Positions 1 to 5,854 of a DNA stretch of 7,699 bases are shown one piece after another. Both the position numbers and the translations under genes were made by a program. The stretch is from Acidobacteriota bacterium (GTDB taxonomy: Bacteria > Acidobacteriota > Terriglobia > UBA7540), in contig JAJYHU010000251.1 of assembly GCA_021784615.1 (NCBI GenBank), forward strand, positions 1 through 7,699. The letters run 5' to 3'. Position 1 is the first letter of the stretch, and each line of letters opens with the position of its first letter. The notes below the pieces were generated by a model. The model saw only the letters and a list, made by a program, of their open reading frames with translations. It was not told where the DNA came from and ran no database searches.

Positions 1-324
1 ATAGCAGGCCTGTTGTTTTGTCAGATGACGGCAACGGCAGGTCGTAATTTAGAGGCCATTGAAGAAAGATAGTTCACGCGATTTGAAAACACAAGGCGTC
101 GGTCGGCGGCAGAGATTGCGAAATGGCCTATAACCACCGGGATATCGACTGGGGACTCATCCCGTGGCGGACGGATGCCGATACCTTTTGTGAGGTATGC
201 CTTGTTAGGTATTAACTGACCAGCGGTGCTGAATCGTCATGGTTTCCTGGACCGTGGGTTTTGCAAACAAAATGAGTGGCGCAGCAGTTCTAGCGGTGTT
301 GGAAGAGGCAAGGAGGAGTTTGCC
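1..324. other. upstream region without a supported gene
   Basis: No convincing coding region is visible here. One plus-strand frame is open from base 1 to a TAG at 70-72 and could be the last 23 codons of a gene entering from the left, but nothing in it is recognisable. The GTG at 226 is in frame with the following kinase and would add 33 residues. Those residues do not look like a kinase N-terminus, and no ribosome site precedes that GTG, so I treat 226-324 as 5' leader. Confidence 0.5.
188..215 (+). promoter_or_regulatory. weak candidate promoter for the kinase operon
   Basis: TTGTGA (188-193) and TATTAA (210-215) are separated by 16 bases, and each matches the sigma70 consensus at four of six positions. 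The element overlaps an ATACC/GGTAT inverted repeat (181-185 with 194-198) and two AGGTAT copies 14 bases apart (193-198 and 207-212), which could be an operator. It would give a leader of about 100 bases before the ATG at 325. The matches are weak and may be chance. Confidence 0.22.
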
Positions 325-2097
325 ATGAGATGGAGCCTCAATAAAAGAGTCACCTCACGATTTGCTGTTGTCCTGGTTATTCTGGTGATTGGGGAATTCA
401 TATCCTATCAGAGTACGGAACACCTCCTTAATGTAAGCCGACAGCTAACCCACACCCAGCAAGTGCTGGGGACGCTCGATAATATCCTGCTTACGATGGA
501 CGACGCCGAAACGGGCCAGCGGGGCTACCTCCTCACTGGAAAGGAGTCGTATCTTCAGCCTTACGAGGGGGCGGTCGCCCGCCTTTCCGAGGTTGTTGGA
601 AGCCTCGAAAAGCTGACCGCCAGTGATCCTGTTCAGCGACGTTACATTGCCTCTCTTAAAAGCATCATCAAGGTGAAGCAGGATGAACTCGCGGCGACAA
701 TTCGATTGCGAAAGGCGAACAAGACGGCTGCCGCTGTCCAACTTGTCCTTTCAGGCCGCGGAAAACATGAAATGGATGACATTCGCGGTTTGATCGAAAA
801 TATGAGGACGCACGAAAACAAATTGATGGCGGCACGGAAGAGCAATTGGGAAGCCAGTACGCGCCGGACGCGCCTATTGATCGGTTCTGGAGTCTTTGTT
901 GTGTTTATCCTCCTGCTGTTTGCTGTTCTTGCCTTGAACAGCGAAGCTTTACGACGCCTTCGTGTTGAACAGGCTTTGCATCAAAGTGAATCGCGTATCC
1001 GGCTCCTCATTGACAGCGTTCGGGACTACGCAATTCTAATGCTTGATCCTCAAGGGAAGGTCCTTAGCTGGAGCCCTGGCGCCGAGCGGATCAAAGGCTA
1101 TAAAGCCGAGGAGATTATCGGCCAAAACTGGTCCTGTTTCTTCCTCAGCGAGGACATCCAGGCGGGAAAACCGCAGATAGAACTTGAAATGGCTCTGGCC
1201 AACGGCCGGGCTGAACACGAAGGCTGGCGGGTGCGCAAGGACGGCTCGCGGTTCTGGGCTAACGTGGTGATTACTGCAGTTCGGGACGACCAGGGCCAGT
1301 TGCGAGGTTTTTCCAAGGTAACGCGCGACATCACCGAGCAGAAGCGGGCGCAGGAAGAAATCCAGAAACTCAATCGGGACCTCGCTCGCCGCGCCAGCGA
1401 GCTTGAAGCCGCCAACAAAGAGCTTGAAGCCTTTACCTATTCCGTCTCTCATGACCTGCGAGCTCCTTTGCGGCACGTGGACGGCTTCTCGCAACTGCTG
1501 GTGGAAGAATACGGCCCGCAGTTGCCGGAGGAAGTTCGTCGGTACTTGGCCCGTATTCAGAGTGGAGCGCGGCAGATGGGCCTGCTGGTTGATGACTTGT
1601 TGAACCTGGCGCGCATCAGCCGCAAGGAAATCAAGCTTCAGGTGACGGGACTCGGCTCCCTGGTCGAGCAGGTGGTCAGCGAGTTGAAGACCGAAGCCGG
1701 CGAGCGGGCTATCGACTGGAAGATCGCGCCTCTGCCTTTCGTTGAGTGCGATCCGGGGCTTGTTAAGCAAGTGTTTGCGAACCTCCTTTCCAACGCCGTC
1801 AAATATACGCGCCCCAGAGAACGTTCGGTTATTGAAGTTGGTTCGGTGCGAAATAACGGCCAGCCTGCCATCTTTGTTCGGGACAACGGCGTCGGTTTCA
1901 ACATGAAGTATGCCGACAAGCTGTTTGGAGTATTCCAGCGCCTGCATCGTGCAGAGGACTTTGAAGGGACGGGTATCGGCCTGGCGACGGTGCAGAGGAT
2001 CGTTCTCAAGCACGGTGGACACGTCTGGGCTGAAGCCGAACTCGACAAGGGAGCGACATTTTATTTCACCTTGGGAAGCCCTGAGTTAAGGAGCTAA
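325..2097 (+). CDS. membrane sensor histidine kinase, CHASE3-PAS-HisKA-HATPase
   Basis: This is a 590-residue transmembrane sensor kinase. I chose the ATG at 325 because AGGAGG lies 8 bases upstream (311-316) and the protein then opens with a typical basic start and membrane helix. Domains in order: helix 1 at about 13-28; an extracytoplasmic CHASE3 sensor at about 30-172 with the characteristic DAETGQRGYLLTG; helix 2 at about 184-204; PAS at about 223-337; a coiled-coil linker; HisKA with phospho-acceptor His376 in SVSHDLRAPLRH; and HATPase_c with N-box Asn486/Asn490, G1 DNGVGF (520-525) and G2 GTGIGL (548-553). All catalytic motifs are intact, so it should autophosphorylate. It heads a three-gene operon and its likely first partner is the single-domain receiver 27 bases downstream, a pairing common for kinases with this type of HisKA. 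The signal sensed by CHASE3 is unknown. The domain call is firm; the partner is inferred. Confidence 0.95.
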   Translation: MRWSLNKRVTSRFAVVLVILVIGEFISYQSTEHLLNVSRQLTHTQQVLGTLDNILLTMDDAETGQRGYLLTGKESYLQPYEGAVARLSEVVGSLEKLTASDPVQRRYIASLKSIIKVKQDELAATIRLRKANKTAAAVQLVLSGRGKHEMDDIRGLIENMRTHENKLMAARKSNWEASTRRTRLLIGSGVFVVFILLLFAVLALNSEALRRLRVEQALHQSESRIRLLIDSVRDYAILMLDPQGKVLSWSPGAERIKGYKAEEIIGQNWSCFFLSEDIQAGKPQIELEMALANGRAEHEGWRVRKDGSRFWANVVITAVRDDQGQLRGFSKVTRDITEQKRAQEEIQKLNRDLARRASELEAANKELEAFTYSVSHDLRAPLRHVDGFSQLLVEEYGPQLPEEVRRYLARIQSGARQMGLLVDDLLNLARISRKEIKLQVTGLGSLVEQVVSELKTEAGERAIDWKIAPLPFVECDPGLVKQVFANLLSNAVKYTRPRERSVIEVGSVRNNGQPAIFVRDNGVGFNMKYADKLFGVFQRLHRAEDFEGTGIGLATVQRIVLKHGGHVWAEAELDKGATFYFTLGSPELRS

Positions 2098-2124
2098 AGG
2101 ATTCCTGGCAAGGAGAGAAAAGGC

Positions 2125-2589
2125 ATGACCCCCAATCACGAGATGGAAATCCTGTTGGTTGAAGACAACCCCGACGATTTGGAACTGGCCCTTCACGCGC
2201 TGCGGTCGAACAAGCTGGCGAATAGGATCGAGGTCGCACGTGACGGTGAGGAGGCCTTGGAATTTTTGTATCGTCGCGGCCGGTTTGCCGGCCGGAAGCT
2301 GGAGGTGCGGCCAAGTTTGATCTTGCTGGACCTGAAGCTTCCAAAGGTCGACGGACTGGAGGTTTTGCGGACCATTAAGAGCGACTCCGAGACACGAACC
2401 ATTCCGGTTGTGGTTATGACCTCGTCCAAGGAGGAAAAGGACCTGGTTGCGAGCTATCAACTCGGGGTCAACAGCTACATCCAGAAACCGGTGGACTTCG
2501 CTCAGTTTCGACAAACCGTTCAACAGTTGGGGCTTTATTGGCTGGTTGTGAACCAGCCTCCGCCGGCTAATGCACAGAGGGTGAGATGA
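2125..2589 (+). CDS. single-domain response regulator, Rcp1-like receiver
   Basis: This is a 154-residue stand-alone receiver with no output domain. The residues needed for phosphorylation are present: acidic pocket Glu13/Asp14 in VEDNPDD, phospho-acceptor Asp69 in LILLDLKLPKVDG, Thr99 in VVMTSS and Lys121 in IQKPVDF. The spacing and the RRGRFAG-type insert before the Asp strand resemble the Rcp1 group, which partners phytochrome-like and PAS kinases. The start has an AAGGAGAG ribosome site about 8 bases upstream. It lies 27 bases after the kinase gene, and its TGA overlaps the next ATG (ATGA at 2586-2589), so it is probably translated together with the hybrid kinase. Its likely job is to carry phosphoryl groups from the upstream kinase, perhaps onward to the hybrid kinase or to an unlinked phosphotransfer protein. 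That routing is inference. Confidence 0.93.
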   Translation: MTPNHEMEILLVEDNPDDLELALHALRSNKLANRIEVARDGEEALEFLYRRGRFAGRKLEVRPSLILLDLKLPKVDGLEVLRTIKSDSETRTIPVVVMTSSKEEKDLVASYQLGVNSYIQKPVDFAQFRQTVQQLGLYWLVVNQPPPANAQRVR

Positions 2590-4184
2590 AACCACGGGAA
2601 ACAAGTTCCATGGAGGGCTTGAACCCGGGGCCTGAGCAGGCTGCCCAAGCCCTCCACGTGCTGCTGATTGAGGACAATTTGGCGGATGCGGAACTGTGCC
2701 TGTTGGATCTTAAGAAGAAGGGATTTAAAATTTCGGCCGATGTCGCCCAGACGCAGGACGAATTTATGGCCTTCGTCTGCTCGGAAGAGTACGATCTGGT
2801 GCTGTCCGATTATAATTTGCGGAACTGGAACGGCTTGGATGCGATGCGAGTCCTGCGGGATAAAGGGAAAGACGTTCCTTTTGTTCTTGTCACGGGTTCG
2901 CTCGGCGATGAAGCCGCCGTCGAATGCGTGAAACAGGGAGTGTCGGATTACGTTCTGAAAGACCGTAGGGCCCGGTTGCCGGTTGCAATCGAGCGTGCAT
3001 TGCAAGAAAAAGCGGAGCGCGTAGCGCGGCGCCGTTTGGAGGAACAGTTGCAACAGTCCCAGAAGATGGAAGCCATCGGACGGCTGGCCGGCGGAGTGGC
3101 GCATGACTTTAACAATCTCCTTACGGTCATTACCGGTTACAGCCAGTTGCTTCTCGACAGCCTTGATCCCGGGAATCCGATGCACTCGCATGTCGGCCAG
3201 ATCAAGAAAGCGGGGGACCGCGCAGCCTCCCTTACACGGCAGTTGCTCGCCTTCAGCCGCAAACAAGTTCTGGCGCCGCAGGTTCTGGATTTGAATCAGG
3301 TTGTCACCAACATGAACAAGATGTTAACGCGCCTGATCGGGGAAGACGTTGAACTGGTTACGATTTGCTTTCCAAGGTTGTGGCGGGTGAAGGCCGATCC
3401 CGGGCAGATTGAACAGGTAATGATGAATCTTGTGGTCAACGCACGCGACGCGATGCCCCGGGGGGGCAAGCTGACAATTGAAACCGCCAACGCCAACCTG
3501 GGCAAGAACTATCCTGACCAACATTCGGTGATCGCTCCGGGCTCTTACGTGATGCTTGCGGTAAGCGACACAGGATCCGGAATGAACCAGGAAACCCAGT
3601 CGCGTATTTTCGAGCCGTTCTTTACCACCAAGGAGCAAGGCAAGGGGACCGGGCTCGGGCTCTCAACCGTGTACGGCATTGTCAAACAGAGCGGCGGCCA
3701 TATCTGGGTCTACAGCGAGCCCGAAAAGGGTGCGACTTTTAAGGTTTACCTGCCCCGGACTGAGGCAGGCGCAGAGGAGCTGAAAAAGGCGGAGAGTGTT
3801 GTCCGAACTCAGACTGGTTCGGAAACGATTATGCTGGTGGAAGACAACGAATCCGTTCGGACCTTTGTGCGAGGCGTGCTGGAGGCAAGAGGCTACAGGC
3901 TGCTTGAGGCAGGCGGCAGCGAGGACGCGTTGAAGGCGATTGAGGGCCATGCGGAGCCGATCCACCTACTCCTAACGGATGTTGTGATGCCTCGGATGAG
4001 TGGGACCGAACTGGCGGCACGCATAGCGCCCCTCCACCCGGAGACAAAGGTGCTCTATATGTCGGGCTACACCGACAATGCCATTGTCCACCACGGTGTA
4101 TTGGATGAGGGAACGCATTTTCTTCAGAAGCCCTTTGTTCCTGAGGTCCTGACACAGAAGATCCGTGAGGTTTTAGGTGAGTGA
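2586..4184 (+). CDS. soluble hybrid histidine kinase, REC-HisKA-HATPase-REC
   Basis: This is a 532-residue cytoplasmic hybrid kinase with no membrane segment. The first receiver (about 24-140) has Glu29/Asp30, acceptor Asp75 in VLSDYNLRNWNG, Thr103 and Lys125; Lys125 is followed by Asp instead of the usual Pro. A helical linker leads to HisKA with His173 in GGVAHDFNNLLT. HATPase_c (about 270-392) has N-box Asn281/Asn285, G1 DTGSGM (328-333), FEPFFTTK and G2 GTGLGL. The C-terminal receiver (about 414-530) has Glu419/Asp420, acceptor Asp465 in LLTDVVMPRMSG, Ser493 and Lys515-Pro516. All three phosphorylation sites look functional. The kinase lacks its own PAS or sensor domain, so its input is probably the N-terminal receiver. 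The ATG at 2586 shares bases with the previous stop and has a GAGGG ribosome site. A second in-frame ATG at 2610 is possible but has no better site. The output partner is not encoded here. Confidence 0.94.
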   Translation: MKPRETSSMEGLNPGPEQAAQALHVLLIEDNLADAELCLLDLKKKGFKISADVAQTQDEFMAFVCSEEYDLVLSDYNLRNWNGLDAMRVLRDKGKDVPFVLVTGSLGDEAAVECVKQGVSDYVLKDRRARLPVAIERALQEKAERVARRRLEEQLQQSQKMEAIGRLAGGVAHDFNNLLTVITGYSQLLLDSLDPGNPMHSHVGQIKKAGDRAASLTRQLLAFSRKQVLAPQVLDLNQVVTNMNKMLTRLIGEDVELVTICFPRLWRVKADPGQIEQVMMNLVVNARDAMPRGGKLTIETANANLGKNYPDQHSVIAPGSYVMLAVSDTGSGMNQETQSRIFEPFFTTKEQGKGTGLGLSTVYGIVKQSGGHIWVYSEPEKGATFKVYLPRTEAGAEELKKAESVVRTQTGSETIMLVEDNESVRTFVRGVLEARGYRLLEAGGSEDALKAIEGHAEPIHLLLTDVVMPRMSGTELAARIAPLHPETKVLYMSGYTDNAIVHHGVLDEGTHFLQKPFVPEVLTQKIREVLGE

Positions 4185-4270
4185 CGCGGGATAATGTCAA
4201 GGGATGTTCGTCGGTGCGTTTACCTGTGGTGCAGGGGCAAAAGGCGAGGAACATTTTGTATTTCCTATGG

Positions 4271-4298
4271 CCGGTTGTCAGGAACCGGAAGCTTCCGG
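4271..4298. repeat. overlapping palindromes between convergent genes
   Basis: CCGGTT (4271-4276) pairs with AACCGG (4283-4288) across a 6-base loop. The second arm is also part of a perfect 14-base palindrome, CCGGAAGCTTCCGG (4285-4298). The two structures exclude each other. They lie 86 bases past the hybrid kinase stop and 26 bases past the stop of the minus-strand small gene at 4324. A shared termination or transcript-end structure is possible, but there is no T-run on either side, so an intrinsic terminator is not supported. Confidence 0.35.
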
Positions 4299-4323
4299 CG
4301 GGTGCGTTGCAGTCGGGAACTGC

Positions 4324-4527
4324 CTAGGGCCAATCAAGCTCCATTCCCGCCCGGGGAATCGGAGCACGGTACTCCCAGTCTGAAACAAGCGCGACCCTGT
4401 AGCGGTACAACTTGCAGAAATCGCAAACTTGCGAAACCAGATAGGGACTATCCTGGTCAATCCAGCGGTGCAGGCAATTGCCGGCGAGGGGTTTCACCGG
4501 TTGTGAAGTGTCCGATTTCGCATTCAT
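4324..4527 (-). CDS. small CxHxW / CxxC putative zinc-binding protein
   Basis: This is a 67-residue protein beginning MNAKSDTSQPVKPL. Its key feature is Cys18-x-His20-x-Trp22 followed by Ser32 and Cys35-x2-Cys38. This matches, from memory, a widespread family of tiny uncharacterised bacterial proteins with the pattern C-x-H-x-W...S-x-x-C-x2-C, in which the Cys/His residues probably hold one zinc ion. The start is well supported: AGGAGA (4537-4542, minus sense) sits 9 bases before the ATG, and a candidate promoter lies a further 24-52 bases upstream. The same frame stays open back to 4887, but that longer version is low-complexity and has no ribosome site, so I reject it. No signal peptide or membrane segment is seen. 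The function is unknown, and the neighbours give no hint beyond being signalling genes. It converges on the hybrid kinase gene. I am fairly sure of the gene; metal binding is inferred. Confidence 0.62.
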   Translation of the reverse strand: MNAKSDTSQPVKPLAGNCLHRWIDQDSPYLVSQVCDFCKLYRYRVALVSDWEYRAPIPRAGMELDWP

Positions 4528-4565
4528 ACAGCGCGTTCTCCTGCCTTCGATGGCTGACGAGCGGC

Positions 4566-4594
4566 AGTGTACTACTTCGCCCCTTAAAAGTCCA
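4566..4594 (-). promoter_or_regulatory. candidate promoter of the small CxHxW gene
   Basis: On the minus strand, TGGACT (4594-4589) and TACACT (4571-4566) are exactly 17 bases apart. Each matches the sigma70 hexamers at four of six positions. Transcription would start near 4559, leaving about 30 bases of leader that contains the AGGAGA ribosome site. Position and spacing fit the downstream gene well, though the hexamers alone are not strong. Confidence 0.4.
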
Positions 4595-4600
4595 TTCGAT

Positions 4601-4629
4601 GATGTGGACGATGTGTGGAGTGATGTGGA
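4601..4629. repeat. three phased GATGTG(TG)GA repeats, possible activator site
   Basis: GATGTGGA occurs at 4601-4608 and 4622-4629, with a variant GATGTGTGGA at 4610-4619. Measured from their minus-sense starts (4629, 4619, 4608) they are 10 and 11 bases apart, about one helical turn. They end 6 bases upstream of the -35 element of the minus-strand small gene, where an activator would bind. Another GATGTGGA lies at 7203-7210, upstream of the transglycosylase-like gene. Confidence 0.4.
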
Positions 4630-4890
4630 GCCGCGCTTTTCAACCGTGCGAAGAACGAAGCTTGTAAACATGGAAGGCACGGGAAGTGGTTGAAATAGTG
4701 GCTGTCGGGGCGGCAGGTCGCAAAGAGCCACGAGCTTGAACACGAGAATCCCCCACCGTGGATCTGGGCAGCGGCGATGGGCAAATACGTATCCTGCGGT
4801 GGAATTTGCGGCACTGAACCGGAAGAATATTGCAAGGACGAGAGAAACCGTCCGGCCGGATTTCAAACGTTTTTTGGCGTTATTCACTGC
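4630..4890. other. gene-free stretch
   Basis: No supported gene is seen. A plus-strand frame is open from 4699 to the TAA at 4927-4929 and holds an ATG at 4777 that would give 50 residues with four cysteines. There is no proper ribosome site before that ATG, and nothing in the peptide is recognised. The stretch may contain degraded coding DNA. Confidence 0.35.
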
Positions 4891-4919
4891 TTGACTTCCC
4901 TCCGGGGCAGGTCTAGCAT
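4891..4919 (+). promoter_or_regulatory. strong sigma70-like promoter
   Basis: TTGACT (4891-4896, five of six consensus bases) and TAGCAT (4914-4919, four of six) are separated by exactly 17 bases. Transcription would begin near 4926. The first ribosome site downstream is AGGAGG at 4945-4950, and the first substantial gene is the receiver-like gene at 5265, so this promoter may produce a leader of about 340 bases for that gene. This is the best-looking promoter in the window. Confidence 0.5.
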
Positions 4920-4955
4920 CAAGTTATAAACAGCAGTGAGGATCAGGAGGTGCCA

Positions 4956-5165
4956 ATGCGGAAGCTGACAGCTCCAGCGGTTTTCTGAGTGTTCCCGCAG
5001 CCACATTCTCACAGTTCCGCACGCGATCTCGACTCTTCGTTCTCTTCTTCATACATCGGCATAGCAAGAGGCCGTTTTAGCACAACAAGCCACGGGCTGT
5101 TTCCATTTGTCGGATTGAAGCCGGACCTCAACACGCGGGTTGGTCACAAGGGTGAGGCAGCTTGA
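4956..5165 (+). other. 10-codon leader ORF or small gene interrupted by TGA
   Basis: AGGAGG (4945-4950) lies 5 bases before an ATG at 4956, which opens MRKLTAPAVF and stops at TGA 4986-4988. The same frame then continues from a GTG at 4989 for 58 codons to a TGA at 5163-5165. Two readings are possible: a true short leader peptide behind the promoter at 4891-4919, or a 69-residue gene broken by a nonsense codon. The residues after the stop are serine-rich and not recognised, which favours chance openness. The promoter and ribosome site make translation of the first 10 codons plausible. Confidence 0.35.
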
Positions 5166-5193
5166 TCCTGGCATATTAAGGGTGCATGCTGCC
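5156..5193 (+). promoter_or_regulatory. hairpin in the leader of the receiver-like gene
   Basis: GGCAGCTTG (5156-5164) pairs with CATGCTGCC (5185-5193) with one mismatch, across a 20-base loop. It lies about 70 bases upstream of the ATG at 5265 and overlaps the second stop of the frame beginning at 4956. It is not followed by a T-run, so it is not a simple terminator. It may be a leader RNA structure or an operator. Confidence 0.35.
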
Positions 5194-5227
5194 GGAAATT
5201 AAAACAAAAGAGACTACGGGTCGATCT

Positions 5228-5263
5228 ATGAAGGTCATCCATCGAAAGGATTCAGGAGGGTGA
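5228..5263 (+). other. 11-codon mini-ORF just before the receiver-like gene
   Basis: ATG at 5228 begins MKVIHRKDSGG and ends at TGA 5261-5263, one base before the ATG at 5265. The last codons of this mini-ORF contain the AGGAGG ribosome site of the receiver-like gene, so ribosomes finishing here could affect its initiation. No clear ribosome site precedes 5228, so translation is doubtful. Confidence 0.2.
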
Positions 5264-5264
5264 T

Positions 5265-5693
5265 ATGTTAGAGAGCGTTGGGGTCCAGAGCCATGCTGCG
5301 CAAAGGCCCCTGGTCAACAAAGGCCGGGCGCTTGTGGTTGATGAAGACCGCGGCGACCTGACCTACTATAGAGCGATTCTTCAACGCGCGGGATGGGTGG
5401 TTGTGACATCTTCCAGTTACGAGGGGTCTCTGGAGTTTTTCCGGTCGGAAGCTTTTGACTTGGTTATTATCAGTCAGGGCAGTTGCGCTTTTGAAGGGCG
5501 CCGGGTACTGGAACACGCCGTCATGGTTGACCGAAAAAGGCCGGTTCTTGTGGTGGCCCATGCGCATGACATGGGATGTTATCTAGAGGCGATGCGCCTG
5601 GGAGCCGCCGACTACCTGGAAGAGCCCATTGCAGAAACCGAGTTAATGCGGACGACCGATGCTTTTCTGAGCGGCAGTTCAGCCGCTGCCTAA
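5265..5693 (+). CDS. atypical receiver-like protein (pseudo-receiver)
   Basis: This is a 142-residue single-domain protein with the receiver fold pattern. Strand 1 is RALVVDEDRGD with the acidic Asp26/Glu27/Asp28. Helix 1 and strand 2 follow, then FDLVIIS, the switch strand VLVVAHAHD, and the late segment LGAADYLEEPI. Three key residues are missing: the phospho-acceptor Asp is Ser70, the Thr/Ser of the switch is Ala98, and the conserved Lys is Glu120 (LEEP in place of the usual TKP). It therefore should not be phosphorylated in the normal way and may work by constitutive or ligand-controlled protein contact. The start is firm: AGGAGG lies 5 bases before the ATG. It has no output domain. It stands alone on the plus strand behind a long leader and converges on the transglycosylase-like gene. 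Its partners are unknown; the kinases at 325-4184 are candidates by proximity only. Confidence 0.85.
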   Translation: MLESVGVQSHAAQRPLVNKGRALVVDEDRGDLTYYRAILQRAGWVVVTSSSYEGSLEFFRSEAFDLVIISQGSCAFEGRRVLEHAVMVDRKRPVLVVAHAHDMGCYLEAMRLGAADYLEEPIAETELMRTTDAFLSGSSAAA

Positions 5694-5797
5694 GGGGTTT
5701 CGGAAAAGGCAAGCTTTGTGCTGCGTCCTGCCGGGAAGCGGGCCGTGATTCTGCGGTCCTGGCGGCGCGGGCGTGTGGATGATGTGTGCCGAAGTCA

Positions 5798-5816
5798 GGC
5801 GTGTCGCCCTTTTTTT
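5798..5816 (+). terminator. candidate intrinsic terminator of the receiver-like gene
   Basis: GGCG (5798-5801) and CGCC (5805-5808) form a short GC stem with a 3-base loop, followed by C and seven Ts (5810-5816). It lies 104 bases after the stop at 5693 and before the convergent gene ending at 5855. The stem is short, so efficiency is uncertain. Confidence 0.4.
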
Positions 5817-5826
5817 GTGGGGCAAG

Positions 5827-5844
5827 CTCCGGCGCGATTCGGAG
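5827..5844. repeat. inverted repeat at the end of the transglycosylase-like gene
   Basis: CTCCG (5827-5831) pairs with CGGAG (5840-5844) across an 8-base loop, starting 10 bases past the minus-strand stop at 5855-5857. There is no T-run in the minus direction. It could be the transcript end of the minus-strand gene but is too short to call a terminator. Confidence 0.25.
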
Positions 5845-5854
5845 GGCGGCAAGA

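Noticed and set aside
226..324. Kinase start at GTG 226, adding 33 residues
   Set aside because: No ribosome site precedes it, while the ATG at 325 has AGGAGG at ideal spacing and leads straight into the membrane helix.
1036..2022. Minus-strand 328-codon ORF inside the sensor kinase gene
   Set aside because: It is an antisense shadow of a clear kinase reading frame with intact motifs on the plus strand.
4194..4667. Plus-strand 157-codon ORF after the hybrid kinase
   Set aside because: Its composition is rich in Arg, Cys and Ser with no domain pattern, and it overlaps the better supported minus-strand small gene.
4478..4693. Plus-strand 71-codon ORF starting MPARGFTG
   Set aside because: No ribosome site or recognisable motif, and it runs across the promoter and ribosome site of the minus-strand small gene.
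4777..4929. Plus-strand 50-codon cysteine-containing ORF
   Set aside because: The sequence before the ATG has no usable ribosome site, the frame runs through the strong promoter at 4891-4919, and the peptide is unrecognised.
5170..5187. Possible sigma54 promoter (TGGCAT...GTGCA)
   Set aside because: The GG and GC pairs are 12 bases apart instead of the required 10.
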